64,000 bases of DNA, from positions 12,020,298-12,084,297 of the forward strand of contig NC_051068.1 of the NCBI RefSeq assembly GCF_004664715.2. Reading direction: 5' to 3'. This document shows, piece by piece, positions 10,776 through 22,764 of this stretch. The translations under genes and the position numbers were made by a program. Source of the DNA: Peromyscus leucopus. Lineage: Eukaryota; Chordata; Mammalia; Rodentia; Cricetidae. The notes beneath the pieces are model-generated. The model made no database searches. It was given only the letters and a program-made list of their open reading frames with translations, and was not told the DNA's origin. Position 1 is the first letter of the stretch. Every line of letters starts with the position of its first letter.

Positions 10776-12689
10776 TTCCCCCAGCGCCCCTTGTTCTTCT
10801 TTAACTGGGAGCTTTCACACTTACTCTCTTAAAGGTGGTGGAATAGCAATGACATCTCTTTTGACTTCGTTCCCTTTTATGGTAACACGCATCGTGAAAC
10901 AAGCCGCACGCCCCACCCCCATTGCTCAGCCCCTTCTCGTTGCTGTCCTTGAGAAGCCGTTTGATTCCGTCACGGGTGGGACAGACAGACCTACAGCCTC
11001 TAACTGTGCACTGCTGTGTTGTACTGCCACAGCCTTGTCAACCTTGAATATGCTGACCTGCTAATACTGTACGTGAATGTATCAATGGTTCTCAGACTCC
11101 AAAGACACTATGGAGCTAGCCTCCAGGGCACCCTGGCATTCTGCTCTGGCACTGCAGTCACTGGATTTCCAGAGAAATAAGAACACAAATATTGCTGCAG
11201 AAGGAAAAGTGAAGCATGAACACCCTGAAAACGGGGAAGAGTCAGCAGCTGTGACAGCCATGGAAGACTCACACAACTCTCCTGGTGAATGCTGATGAGC
11301 ACAGGCTCACCGCTTCCCTGGATTTAGCTGCGTGACTTCTGTTCCAAACAGCTCAAGGTGCACTCGAAACCTGCCGTGTATGGTGAGGGACTTTAGAGCA
11401 GATTATTTATGTAGCATGCCCCATCTTTCCCTTGGTCCTGCCCCCAACCTTCTTCCCTACACCCTCTTCCCTCAAATCCTCCTCCTCTGTGTATCGCTGT
11501 ACCACGTAATGCTGAGAAGAGGAATCAGCAAAGGCAGTCAGGAGCACCTGCCTTTCTCTCCAAACACCAGACCTGATTTTCTCTGAATTTTCAAAGTTAG
11601 TGGTTTTTGAAAAAAAAAAAAATCCAGTGAAAAGAAGAAAAATGAGCATTCTTGTTTCTACCAATTAAAGTACATTTATCTTAGCATTTTACTTCCTATA
11701 ATTCAGAACAGAAACCAGAAAATAAACATGATATAAATGCTGTAGAGGGTAGATGAACCAACATTTCTGAGGTTAGAGAGTGAGGTTCAATGATTGTGAC
11801 CGGGCGATGTTCTCAAGGAATTACAGTCTAAAAATAGTGGGGACAACATGAGGTTTTCAGCATCCAGTTCAGGATACAGTTGAAAGAAACTGAAGATGAA
11901 TTGTCAAAGACTCACAGCATAAACAGCAGGCTCCCCCGTCAGAGGATATTTTCTGACATTGGTATTAACAGAAACAGTGGCTTTCACTCAGATGGAGGGA
12001 AGGAAATATCGTTTTAAAGGAAAGGGGAGGGTTTATGTCGGAGTTCTTGGAAGAACTGCAGTGGGTGATTCCAATCATCTGAAGTTACAACCATTGTATT
12101 TATATCTAAGAGAGTACACGGCTCATTTAAATTCCTCCAGGCCCGGGAGTGCGGCTCATGTCACTGTAAGTTCTTCCTCCTTAGATACTTTCTCCTGATG
12201 TTACTAAGAGCACAATGTGTTCCTGTTGACGTGACACAACTTTAATTAATTAGATTTAATATAATCACTGTTTTCACTCAATGCACTCCTATTCGCTAAT
12301 AATTTAAATGACATAATTATCACTGTAATAACCCCAAACTTGCTTCAGGGCATGATTAGCTTTCCAAAATTCTGTTCTTTGACTTGTTTTCTATATTTTT
12401 TCATTCCATCAATGGCAAATTCTTCACTGTTCTCTGAGGAGTCTAAATTTTTCAAGTGCATTTGTTCACATCACTTATTTCCTCATGACTTGTTAATCAT
12501 AAATAGTGTCTTCTGAATGCAGAGCAAACAAGAAATTCTGCTGGGAACCTTAACAAAGGGGCTGAGTTCTCTCCAAAAGTAGGAAAGTAATAGACAAACC
12601 CTTTGCTGACAGTTTTGGGGGAGCCTGGGGAGATGTCATGCAAACATAAAAACCTGATCTTAGACACCTGTTCTAAAAGTACAGCAAGG
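10776..12689. other. Unassigned, single-copy-looking DNA
   Basis: No gene, RNA or known repeat recognised in nearly 2 kb. 11082-11300 has overlapping frames on both strands but no domain features. A 13-A tract lies near 11610. 12240-12420 is AT-rich. Confidence 0.45.
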
Positions 12690-12866
12690 AGGGGCTACAG
12701 GAGGACTCCAGGAGCTCCATAGTCAGCCAGTCCCTGTGAATCAGTGAGCTCTGGGTTCACTGAGCTGCACTGGGCCAAACAACAAGATGGGGAGCAGTGA
12801 AAAAGACACCTGCCGTCAACCTCCAGCCTCCACACATGCATGCATAGTACACACGCATACATACAA
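12690..12866 (+). mobile_element. B4-type SINE, 3' part
   Basis: The stretch has CCAGTCCCTGTGAATCAGTG, GAGCTCTGGGTTCACTGAG, AAAAAGACACCTGCCGTCAA and CTCCAGCCTCCACACATGC, which is the 3' half of a B4 element, and runs straight into a CA-rich microsatellite. Confidence 0.6.
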
Positions 12867-12894
12867 CCTACACACAGACACAGACACAGACACA

Positions 12895-12934
<40 letters not shown>
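12867..12934. repeat. (ACACAG)n-(CA)n microsatellite
   Basis: About four GACACA-type hexamers precede about twenty CA repeats. It forms the tail of the adjacent SINE. Confidence 0.95.
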
Positions 12935-12936
<2 letters not shown>

Positions 12937-13566
12937 GTGTTCTGAGGAGATGGGTCAAGTTGAATAGCAGTGAAATCCCCAAGTCTATTCACAGCACAGG
13001 AGTTGATGGTGAGGGCAGATGGGTTGGGAAGCATAGTAGATACTGAGGTCACATTGAGTCTATCTTGAATCAGAGAGATGCAAAACTATACAAAATGGTT
13101 CTGCTCTAGAGAATGAGGCTGCCAGAACTCTAGATCCATGGCATCTTTGCACTTTGTTGTGGAACATTTAATGAGCATCTTCTATGTGAAACACTCTGAC
13201 ACATACACTAAGAGCAGTGAGACAAACCCCTTGATCTGGAAGAACTACAGAGTGAACACTTGTAAGTCAAGACAGGAATGGAAGGCCAAGATGGAAGGGT
13301 TAGTTTGGGCTCATGAAAGCAGCCAATCTGCAGTTTCCAAATTGGAAGGCACTCAGATCAAGACAAAGTAAGGTTAAAACACCTCTACCTCCACCCTCAG
13401 TGGTTAAAAAATACCTCATACCTCCACCCTCAGTGCTAGTTCTACATTACAAAGCCATTCACAGTAGCCAGCAGATATGGGTGAATGTTGTTCCAATGTA
13501 ATGTTTAATGCCCTGCCAGTGTTGCCCAGAGACTCCACTGCATTTCCTGATATGGTAATAAAAGAC
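12935..13566. other. Unassigned DNA with a weak L2-like relic
   Basis: 13158-13262 (AACATTTAATGAGCATCTTC, then GTGAAACACTCTGACACATA) resembles the 3' end of LINE-2. A duplicated phrase of about 19 bases (CATACCTCCACCCTCAGTG type) occurs at 13381-13400 and 13417-13435. No gene seen. Confidence 0.4.
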
Positions 13567-13569
13567 CTG

Positions 13570-13584
13570 AAAAAAAAAAAAAAA
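13570..13584 (+). repeat. A-tract
   Basis: A run of about 14 A lies at the start of the following antisense LTR. Confidence 0.9.
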
Positions 13585-13956
13585 GCAACTTGAGAGGGTA
13601 AAGGGGCTTATTTGGGTGCATAATTGAAGGATACTGACCCTTGAGGTGGGAAATGTCCTGGCAACGGGAACTTGAGACATCTGGACAGTTGTATCTGCAA
13701 TCAGGAAGCAGAGCAAGGTGACTGCAGATCCTTAGCTGGTCCTCTCACTTTTGTGCAGTCCAGAGTTTAAGCCCAGGGAATGGTGCCGCCCACTTTTAGG
13801 TCTTCCTACCTCATTAGCCTAACCAAGATAATCCCTCATAAGGTGTGGTTAGAAACTAATCTACTCTAGGTCATACTGCACAGGCATGGCCAAAGGACTG
13901 ACCTCTAAGGTGAATTCTGGGTCCTGTCAAGTTAGCAACCCACACTAACCATCTCA
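13585..13956 (-). mobile_element. ERVL-MaLR LTR (MT/ORR1-like), antisense
   Basis: The + strand contains AAGCAACTTGAGAGGGTAAA, CCCAGGGAATGGTGCCGCCC (13775-13794), AGCCTAACCAAGATAATCCC and CCTGTCAAGTTAGCAACCC near the end. These are the ordered complement blocks of a rodent MaLR LTR. Confidence 0.7.
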
Positions 13957-14164
13957 TTCTGCATGAACAACAGACTCACATTTAGAGTTCTAATATTGGT
14001 CTCTGTTTTTGGTGCCGTAGGAGATCTCACAACCATCTTGCTTTTTTTCTTGCCTCACTTTCATGTGTGGAAGTCCACTTCTTCGAAGCTCCTACTAGGA
14101 GATTTTGCAGCAATTTGTCATTTCTGCACTTGCTAAAACCATGACAAGAATAACAGTGTCAGAG

Positions 14165-14603
14165 TGTTATGCCCAGATTGTGACCCCCCAAAGAGACCAC
14201 CGTAGACCTTGGGTGTCCAGAATGCAACAGCAAGGTTTATTCTGCAGATACAAGTCTAGACAGGGACTCATTCCTACACCCAATACAGTGAGGCAGGGAG
14301 GAGTGCCTCTTTCTTGGGGAAGTTAGTTTTTATAGGCAAAACCCATAAAATTTCTTAGAGGGGAGGGGGTTAGTACGGGTCCATCCTTGATTGGTCAAGT
14401 TTTTCCCGGGCCTGGACTTTATCTTATTTTATCTTATCTGTTTGCCCTGTCAGGAGTTTTACAACTCATCTCCGGGGTCTGGTCTTGTTATCTCTGGAGA
14501 GGGGCATCTCGTGGTTAATTGGTTACCATCAGACATCCTGACTCTGTTCTTTTGTTCCTGGGGCTGGCACCATCATTTCTGGGGACTTGAAACTGGCCTG
14601 GCC
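14165..14603 (-). mobile_element. ERV2-like LTR (family C), copy 1, antisense
   Basis: The + strand starts TGTTATGCCCAGATTGTGAC and carries CCAGAATGCAACAGCAAGG then TTTATTC near 14216-14243, the complement of an LTR R-region with an AATAAA signal. It continues TCATTCCTACACCCAATACA and GTGAGGCAGGGAGGAGTGCC. The same blocks occur at 19117. A diverged relative follows immediately at 14604 with no internal region between. Confidence 0.7.
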
Positions 14604-15013
14604 TAGATCACAGTCCCCAAAGCCGCCACTGGAGACTTTTAGGTACAGAATGCAAAAGTAAGGTGTTTTCTAAGTTTACAAGTCTCCAGGGAGGCTCTTC
14701 CAAACCTCTCACTCACAGCAGGGAGGTTGGAAGGAGCGCTCCCCTTTCTTTGTGAGGCTAGTTCTTAAAGGCACAGACCATATAATTTATTTTAACCCGC
14801 CTCCTTTTTTAGTCTTTTGGTCGAATATCCTGACTGTTTTCCAAAGTCCCTGTAGCAGATACAGCCACCTGGGGAAAAGGGGTCTAAGTTCTTATCTACA
14901 CTTAGGAATCCTGGTTTAAGCTTCTCTTTGTCTGTAGGGGATAGAGTGGGGGGTTTACTGAGGTATCACAAGAGGATACCTGGAATGAGCTTTAATCCAC
15001 ACTGGTCCCCACA
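14604..15013 (-). mobile_element. ERV2-like LTR (family C), copy 2, antisense, diverged
   Basis: It begins TAGATCACAGTCCCCAAAGC, parallel to copies 1 and 3, has AGAATGCAAAAGTAAGG, AAGTCTCCAGGGAGGCTCTT, CTCCCCTTTCTTTGTGAGGC and TAGTTCTTAAAGGC, and ends near GGTCCCCACA. It lies directly against copy 1 in the same orientation. Confidence 0.6.
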
Positions 15014-16078
15014 ATTCTCATCAATACTCACCTAGAACCCATCACCAAATAGGCATATAACCTAAAATTCATGTTGGAACACAAAATCAGCTTCCCTGCC
15101 CAATGAGATTACCACCCTGAGCTCTCCTATGAAAGAATTCTAAGTTCATGGACTCTTTGACTTTGTGGATGCTAATCATTGAGGAAATGGTCTCTTCCAA
15201 ACACTTTACTCTATGCTGTCATCGCTACTGGGGTTGGCTTGGACCAGAAACAGCTGGTGGCCTGCCCTTGTGCTAAAAGTCCAAGAATGTGAGAAGGTGA
15301 GACACACACAGGCCATTCCTTCCATCCCTGTCCTGTCCTTCTCTTTTATCTCTTCCAAATATAAAGCATGGCCATTGTGTGCTCCAGTAGATGAACTGAC
15401 ACAGAGACTGAAGCTCTGAGGCCCAAATCTTAAAAGCAATATGTCCCATTACATCAGTGGTCAACTTTTTAAGATCAGAAATGCTGAAATTGTTTTAATA
15501 AAATGTCAACAAAGTCTATTAGCTTTAATGTTTTAAGAAGCAAATTAAATTATGTGGAAAAGTGATATCCGTAAAATATCTTCTTTTTCATAAAGTCAAT
15601 ATTATTTACAAGGAAACAAACAAACAAACCCAAACTCGTACTATAAATAATAAAACTCAGTAAAGCAGCAAGCCTCGTGCAGAGGAGGTGTTTCACTGTC
15701 ACCTGCTGGAAGCTTAACTTCCCAAAGAACTGTAATGACTGAACTTAAAGACAGACAGAGACCCTCTTCATTCTTCTGGACATGATACTGGGGGTGGAAA
15801 TTACCTCTCACTGATAGCCCAGCTCTCTTGGCTGTCTTCCTTTGTCATTCCATCCTCTCTGTGGCTGATAGGCCTCTTGGCACCTGCAGTGATTTCTAGA
15901 ACAGTGTCACTCACAGTGGTATTTCCTGCCTAACATAAGCCAAAAGGGGAATGTCAAATTATTAGTGTTGTCAGTCACAGCTACACTGAGAACAAGGGCT
16001 ATAGGGCCTAGTTTCATAGCTAAAAGGACATGGAAATAGTTTATCATTATAGTCCCATGAGCAGAGAAAGCGCTACAT
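15014..16078. other. Unassigned DNA
   Basis: No gene or repeat recognised. A short (AAAC)n run lies at 15616-15630. Overlapping frames at 15206-15464 on both strands show no domain features. Confidence 0.45.
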
Positions 16079-16303
16079 CAGTGATTCTCAATCTGTGGGT
16101 TGCGAGCCCTTTCGGATCAGATGATCCTTTCACAGGGTGTCACCTAAGAACATCAGAAAACACAGATATTTACATTATGATTGTAACAGTAGCAAAATTA
16201 CAGTTATGAATTAGCAACAAAAAACAATTTTATGATTGGGGGTCACCACAACATAAGTTACTGTATGAAAGCGTCTCAGCATTAGGAAGGTTAAGAACCA
16301 CTG
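16079..16303 (+). mobile_element. hAT-Charlie MITE, URR1-like
   Basis: It begins CAGTGATTCTCAATCTGTGG and ends TTAAGAACCACTG, which are imperfect terminal inverted repeats typical of hAT-Charlie elements. Inside are GATCCTTTCACAGGGTGTC, ATATTTACATTATGATTG, AGCAAAATTACAGTTATGAA and TTAGGAAGGTTAAGAACC, all typical of the rodent URR1 family. It is non-autonomous with no transposase. The flanks (CGCTACAT / CTCTACAG) may be a decayed 8-bp target duplication. Confidence 0.88.
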
Positions 16304-16375
16304 CTCTACAGCTTCTTGTCAGCACAGCTGGAATTGTTTGATATTCTCTTGCTGTCCATGTTTAAGCATGGTGGA

Positions 16376-16825
16376 TAATGGATGGGTGGATGGATGGATG
16401 GATGGATGGATGGATAGGTGGATGGGTGGATGGTGGTGGATGAATAACAGATGATGCATGGATGTTGCCTGACTGGCTGGATGCATGTGTGCATGCTAGA
16501 TGGATGAATAGATGTTGGATGATTGATAGGTGGTGTATGGATGATGAATGAATAATAGATGATGAAAAGATGGATGGATGCAAGCATGCTGCATGGGTAG
16601 ATGAATAGATGATGGATGGATATAGATGCATGGATACTGGATGGATGGATGGGTGCATGCATGCATGCATGCATGTCAGATGGATGAACAGATGATGGAT
16701 GATGGATGGATAATGAGTGGGGTGATAGATAGTTTGATGCACAGATGCTGGCTGGCTAGATGGATGGATACATGCTTCCATGCTGGATGGATGAATAGAT
16801 GGTTGGTGATAGATGGATGATAGGT
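16376..16825. repeat. Long imperfect (GGAT)n / (GATG)n array
   Basis: Tetranucleotide repeats TGGA/GGAT/GATG dominate about 450 bases, broken by GCATGCATGC runs near 16652-16675 and by TAGATG and CTGGCTGGC variants. Long frames appear on both strands because no stop arises in the motif. The minus-strand frames (122 and 139 aa, rich in H, P, S and I) are not genes. Confidence 0.93.
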
Positions 16826-18004
16826 GATAATATGTGGATAGATTTGACTAAAACCAGTGTAAACAGAATATGAAAGAAAAACTCAAAACCCAGTTGTTTT
16901 AAGTCAAATTAAAAGGTTTAATACAGCAAATTAAGTCAAAGCCACCAAAGTAAAGCCCATTTCTTTTGACTAATTTGTATTTTACTAAGAGTCAACTGTG
17001 CTGATAAGATTCTAGAGCCAGCCAAGTGTGCCCAACATCATGAAACTGTGTATATGGGAAAATGGCAATTCTAGCCCAGTTTCATCGCATGCACAGCTCC
17101 CAGCTTTCCTAGAAAACGTTTTTAGCCAAAATGAAAATATTGACTATTTAACTGGCATTCACTGTAGCAGGCCAACATTGCAATAGGTATGGAAACTGTT
17201 TAACTGAGACCATGGATTATTCTGTCATCTGGGAGGTGAGGTCTGGTTGTGGTGGTTTTGACTCTTTTGGAAGCAGGAAGAACATGCCAGAAAAGTGCAC
17301 ATCTCAATACAGAGGCTCAAAACACAGGGCTCTGCCTGGCTGTGGGATGTGTCCTTCTACTCCTGACTTCATAACAGGCAATGGCATAGAGTCACAAGGA
17401 GAGTCTAGCTAGGATGAATAGACAACACACACACAAAATACCCAGATTAAACTAAGACAGTTTCTCAGCAGTGTAAATCCCAATTCAAGCCTCCATCAAA
17501 AATACAAGGTGGCTGCCACCTTTCTGATGTGAAATCTCAGAGGATAGTGCTTAAGGCAGAAGAGTAATCATGAGTCTGTTCATGTGTCCCTGAGACTCTA
17601 AGGCCTCTGTTTGAAGATGAGGGCGTCAGAGGGAACAATCTTGGTCTCTAACGTCTGGACTAAATAGGAAGGGTGGAGACCGACCATGGAGAGGGCATCA
17701 CTGCACAATGGAAATGTGGATGCTTCTTTCCCTGCCCCATCCGAAGTGAAACAAAGCTCATGGGTTGAGGTGATTTAAAAAATTAATCTCTCTTTGATAT
17801 ATGATTTGCCAGGGTAGGACACAGCAGGATATAATGTCATGTACAACATAGTACTCTACTGTGGTGGGGTAACAGAAGGAAAGTCAGCAACATCAGGATA
17901 CCAAATTCCCCCCAAGTACCTGCCTCGAGGAGATTTCTATCAGGGTCCAGAAGAGATGCTCAGGCTGCTAAAGACACTAATCTGAGGGATATTCCATGAG
18001 TCTA
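16826..18004. other. Unassigned DNA
   Basis: No gene or familiar repeat recognised over about 1.2 kb. The 66-aa frame at 17212-17412 has no domain features. Confidence 0.45.
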
Positions 18005-18425
18005 AGTACACTGAGTTTGTTAGTCCATTCACTTTATTCTTCTAAGTCAATTCCATCTACACAGTTTCTTTTCTGTTTTCATAGTCAGCTTCTCTCAGTC
18101 CCTCCTGCTCTCAGTCCCTTCTGCTGTTCTCTCATCTCTATCTAGTTCTTTCCATCTCTGTCCTCATCTTTGTTCTTCCAAATCCATTCTCCCTTGCAGT
18201 GAGGGGACCAATATATATACACAGTAATTCTTTGGCAAAGCAGCAGAGTCTTGAAGTTTTCAGGGTCACAGAGAGAGGTGATAAAGATCCACACATAAAG
18301 CAATAAATGTCAGCTTCTAATTACAACTTAAAAAGGGAGTTCTCTGGTAGGGTCAACTAAAGGCTAAGATCAGTTAGGGAATCTAGGAATCGCACCTGGC
18401 TGAGGAGGAATTAAAACTTAATTTG
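18005..18425 (-). mobile_element. Rodent ERV LTR-like element (family D), copy 1
   Basis: TTAGTCCATTCACTTTATTC, TTCTAAGTCAATTCCATCTA and CACAG open a pyrimidine-rich block with repeated CTCAGTCCCT phrases, and it ends in AATTTGCACAAGAAAGAAGC. The same order occurs at 39040. An AATAAAG lies on the minus strand. I treat it as an antisense LTR; class uncertain. Confidence 0.5.
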
Positions 18426-19116
18426 CACAAGAAAGAAGCTTGGTACCTACCCCTGCCTGGCCTTGAAGGCACTCTCCTTGGGTCAGTGGGAAGTAACTAT
18501 CTTAACTCAGTAACTAACAAGTGGCTAAAACGTCATCCCAGGAATGTGAGCAGTAAATCTCTTAAATTAGGGTCTTGTGTAAATAATCCCGGTGAAGGTA
18601 AGGAGTTGAGAATTAATTTGCTAGTGGTTATTTTCTCTATCTGTGGGTGAGATGAGCTAATATTTATCTATGTGCAGTTTTGTCCTTAGAAAAAGGTATC
18701 TTTGCTGAAATACTTTTGTCCGGAGAATGGCCCTGGCCAGATATATGTTAATGAAAAATAAACACAGCTGGGGACAGTTATCCAATTACCCCAAATGTAT
18801 AGGGAAAGTTGTGCCCAAGATTGAGATGCAATCGTGAGATTACGTGTGCACATAACATGGAGATGCATGGTAAATGGGGAGCTCATAGCTGTTATTGCAT
18901 AAGAAGTTTACAACAAGAGACAGCCAGTTCATTCAAAAGGCAGTAATTCCATGACTCCTTGCATGATGCTTTCCTCTAACAGAACCCTTAGTTCTGATAG
19001 GTTGACCTTCTGAACTCTAGTTGTCACTGCTGTGTACTCTCATGGACTTTTGCTTCTAGTGGCTCTCAATAATCAGGAGAAAGGATGATTGAGCAAAGCT
19101 CAACAGTCCTGGAAAT
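18426..19116. other. Unassigned DNA
   Basis: No gene seen. It could include LTR-associated sequence from the element before it. Confidence 0.4.
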
Positions 19117-19509
19117 TGTTATACCCAGATCACAACCCCAAAGAGACCACCGAAGACCATGAATATCCAGAATGCAACAGCAAGGTTTATTCTACAGATA
19201 CAAGTCTAGAACGGGAATTCATTCCTACACCCAATACAGTGAGGCAGGGAGGAGTTGCTCTTTCTTTGTGAGGCTAGCTATTTAAAGGTAAATCTACAAG
19301 CCCTTCAGGGCAGTTGCGGGGGCGTTGGGGGTTTTGCATGGGTACAACTCGGATTGGTTTATTTTTATCTCTGTTTTCTTTTAATTGGGTGAGGGTATGT
19401 AACCTTTGAATTTACTGGTTGGGGGTTACAATTATCATTTTGGGGGCAGTCTGGCACAAGTCCCAGGCTTTGTCCTTGAGCTGCCATGGGGGCTGGCTGG
19501 CCTAGCACA
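19117..19509 (-). mobile_element. ERV2-like LTR (family C), copy 3, antisense
   Basis: It starts TGTTATACCCAGATCACAAC and ends GGCCTAGCACA, so both ends obey TG...CA. It shares TCCAGAATGCAACAGCAAGG, TTTATTCTACAGATACAAGT and TCATTCCTACACCCAATACA with copy 1 almost exactly. No matching target duplication was seen. Confidence 0.72.
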
Positions 19510-20845
19510 TACTGACTGTGGGGGCTGGCTCAGTGGTCCAGGCTCTGTCCTTGACTCATGCACATAACTCTAAGTTGGTGAGGGGTCCCAGACAGTAAAC
19601 ATCTGGCTGAACTTTGAGCAGTCAGAGTACAGGCAGAAAGGGAGCTACTGCAAGGACTATGCCTTTTGTTCATGGCCCTCCCAGAGACAGGAAACTGAAA
19701 TTGAGGCCTGATCTCTGAGAGAAGACTGAGCAGCCTGTTATGGCATCTGCTTGGTCCTTTCAGAAATTAGCCACCACCCCTGCCTGGAGAAGAAACTTAT
19801 CCAGTCTGTTTATCTGTGAGAACAAAGCACCAGCACAATTCTGGTACAAATTGCTGACTTGTTCTCTGCTCTGCCTGGCTGGTGAAGTTACTCAGACAAG
19901 ATGCCAGCAGACAGGATTCTGGCATGGAGTAACCATGATATGTCTTACGTATGTGCAAGTATGCATGCACACACAGAGAAGCTTGGTTTTCATAGTAAGT
20001 TCATTCCACACTGGGCGGAGGGAAAAACAAGAGACAGATTTATATGCAAAGCTTTACATGAGAAGCTCTACATCACAGGCTTCTATAAATTATTAGACAT
20101 ACTCAGTGTCTGAAACTCTCGACACCAGCATCCCATCACACACTGCACATTCCTGCTCTATTTACTGTGTCCTATTCATTCTCTCTTCAAGGTTCATGGT
20201 CAAGTTAGAGAACTAAAAAGTCCTGTGATCAGACAACCATTTTGTGTCTCCTACATGTACCAGTCATTCATTTCTGAGTCTCTGTGTCTTTGAGTGTAAA
20301 ATGAACTTTTAGCTTATTACTATCATAAATATCACTGATATCACCAAAGATAAATGACTATAATTACAAGTTTTCAATGCTTCGATTGCTGCTCATTACC
20401 TACTAATTGATAGTAATCAGTATATCCATTGTGGAATAACACAACTCATTAATGAACAATTAAGGTTTCACAATTGTGTAGACATCACAATTTTTAGAAA
20501 GGAGATAAAAGGGTACTCCACCTCCACAGCTCACACTACATGTGGTTTGTTCACTTTTATATGACTCATTTAGTACTTTAAATTAGATACAATAAAGAGA
20601 GTTAATTGTTTGAGGATTTGATGAAGTTGAAATCTATATGGATCCTCAGAAATGGAGATAGATTAGCATCTAATTTCATTCAAGTTTTCCAACCAAGAGG
20701 TTCTCACAAATTACTTCTCATGTAGACATCCCTTTCATTTTGATGAATTATGTCTTTCAGAATGCAAAGGGAAGGAACACATCCTAGTTCATTGCCTTGT
20801 AATGCCACTGTGTATTAGAGACTTAAAAAGCTGTGTAATCAAGAA
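19510..20845. other. Unassigned DNA
   Basis: The frame at 19740-20096 (118 aa) has no recognised domain. 19510-19740 may be upstream LTR or ERV sequence. 20320-20640 is AT-rich. No gene called. Confidence 0.4.
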
Positions 20846-21108
20846 GCTGGGGAGATAGCTCAGTCAGTAAAGTGCTTGTCATGCCAAGTATGAGGGCCTG
20901 ACCTCAGTCCCCAGCACTCATCTAACAAGCCAGGTCCGGTTGAGTGTGTATATAACAATCCCAGTGCTGAGGAGGTGGAAGTAAGCAGATACCCTGGGCT
21001 TGCTGGCCAGTCAGCTTAGATTAATTGGTGTGCCAGGTCCTAGTGAGAGATCCTGTCTCAATAAACAAGGTAGATGGCTCCATAGGAACAACACCCAAGG
21101 CCTTCACA
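20846..21108 (+). mobile_element. B4 SINE
   Basis: The 5' part is tRNA-derived (GCTGGGGAGATAGCTCAGTC, AGTAAAGTGCTTGTCATGCC, CCTCAGTCCCCAGCACTCA), including A-box-like and B-box-like blocks. The 3' part is B1-related (ATCCCAGTGCTGAGGAGGTG, GAGAGATCCTGTCTCAATAA). This fused ID/B1 structure defines B4. A microsatellite tail follows. Confidence 0.88.
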
Positions 21109-21222
21109 CATACACACACACACACACATACATTCAAACACAAGTATGCCATGCACCCCTATGAACACATATGCATATACATACATACATACATACATAC
21201 ATACATACATACATACATACAT
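21105..21222. repeat. (CA)n and (ACAT)n microsatellites
   Basis: Twelve or so CA dinucleotides (21105-21130) are followed, after a short interval, by about twelve ACAT units (21173-21222). They are the tail of the B4 element. Confidence 0.93.
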
Positions 21223-22587
21223 GCACTAAAAAACCCCCACTATTTCCTCAGCTTCTTGATACCTTGACAATTCCAGCTTTCCCCCTCATCTGTGTGGAGC
21301 AAATATAAAATACTAGCAAAAGCCTAAACAAGTCATTGCGGCCCTTCCTAGGAACTCTTTCTCTCTGGATGGGGTCTCTTCTGAGCATTGTTGCTTCTTT
21401 TGCTGGGATTAGAGTCGTCTCATAGAATGGGTGGGCTTAAGTATCTATTGCAAGACCTTTGAAGAGTCCTAACTTGTCACACAGTAGGACATGGATGATG
21501 GTGGAGAATGATGAAGAGATTCATCATTAGTGTCCAATACTCTTCAAGGGCCACTTCAATGACAGCATTTCTAGTTTCCCCATCTACAGGTGATCCTGTA
21601 GAGTAAGACAAACTTCTGAGGCCCCACATCTATTCTTCAAACATATATGTCACTGAATGTAAATGACCTAGTGTAAGTGAAATAGTGCCCACAAAGGGAG
21701 AGATGGTAAATGAAGAAACCACCAATAAACTCACAAGGTAAAGCTGGGGGCCACTAGTTATGGTGATGGTAGAGAACACTCATGGCTTCCACCAAATACA
21801 GTGCATGGCGGTTCTTTTCCAATTTAGATAGACCATTCCCTCTTCCTACCCTTTAGCTGGACATGCCTGTCTGGGACTCTAACAAATGAACTTCATGATT
21901 TCAGATTTCTGTCAGCCCCACCATTTCTGTATCTACGGAAGGTCCCAGCTCCCTCCTAGCCATGCTCTCTCAAAGTTGACTGGCCTCCTCTCTGTTTCTG
22001 GAAACGCATCTAAACAGCGCTGAAAGCCTGCTGACTCTTCTGGTTGTCATGGCTGTCATGTCCTCTTCACCTTCAGCACCTTAGTCCAGACCTCATGATG
22101 GCTTCCACAGTGCCTAAGCCAGAACTTCATGCCATCTCTGCCCCCCAGCCTGAGTCATCTCCCAAAGGGCAGGTCAGAGACCATTATTCTCAAGCACATT
22201 CAATTGCCCCCTTAACCTGTGCATTAAAACCCACCCACGCTTTTTGAGACAGTGTTAAGATTCCTAGGCCTGGATTCCTGCCGACTTCCTCCTTGTTTTC
22301 ATTTGAGCCTCTGTCACATACTCATCTAGCTTACTGAACATCATTGGATTTCTTTTATATTTTTCCCATTTTTGCTCCCTTCTAGATTGCTTCTCTCATC
22401 AACCCCATACATCTAAATCTGTTCTTGTGTCAAGGCACCAACAAATGCCACCTCTTCCCTGAATATTTCCAAATCTTCCTCCTGAAAACAATCTTCCCTG
22501 CCTCCAAACACCCATGGTGTTTAATCTGCACCTCGCTGTGACACTTCTCACTTATTATGTTAAAGTTTTACTGTGAAAACACTCTTT
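21223..22587. other. Unassigned DNA
   Basis: No gene or familiar repeat recognised. The frame at 22044-22247 (67 aa) has no domain features. Confidence 0.45.
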
Positions 22588-22712
22588 GGTGACACTTGCC
22601 TGTAACCCCAGACCTTGGAAAGCAGAAGCAGAAAGCTTGCCGCAAGTCTAAGGTAGACCTGGACTACCAGCCAAACTGATGTAACGAGACTAGGTGAAAA
22701 ACAAAAGTCTCA
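22588..22712 (+). mobile_element. B1 SINE, old and diverged
   Basis: GACACTTGCCTGTAACCCCA, GCAGAAGCAGAAAGCTTGCC and a CCTGGACTACCAGCCAAACT block follow B1 order, with many mismatches. Confidence 0.6.
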
Positions 22713-22764
22713 CTGAAAATGAAATGAAAGCTTCTTGAGTAACTAAGGTAATGCCCAGCTCATT

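Noticed and set aside
16306..16781. 122- and 139-aa His/Pro/Ile/Ser-rich minus frames
   Set aside because: Translations of the GGAT/ATCC array.
14165..19509. A provirus bounded by family C LTRs
   Set aside because: The 4-kb interval has no gag, pol or env-like frame, includes unrelated elements, and the LTRs are diverged.
20846..20920. tRNA gene
   Set aside because: A-box and B-box-like blocks belong to the tRNA-derived head of a B4 SINE, followed by B1-like sequence; no tRNA fold is kept.
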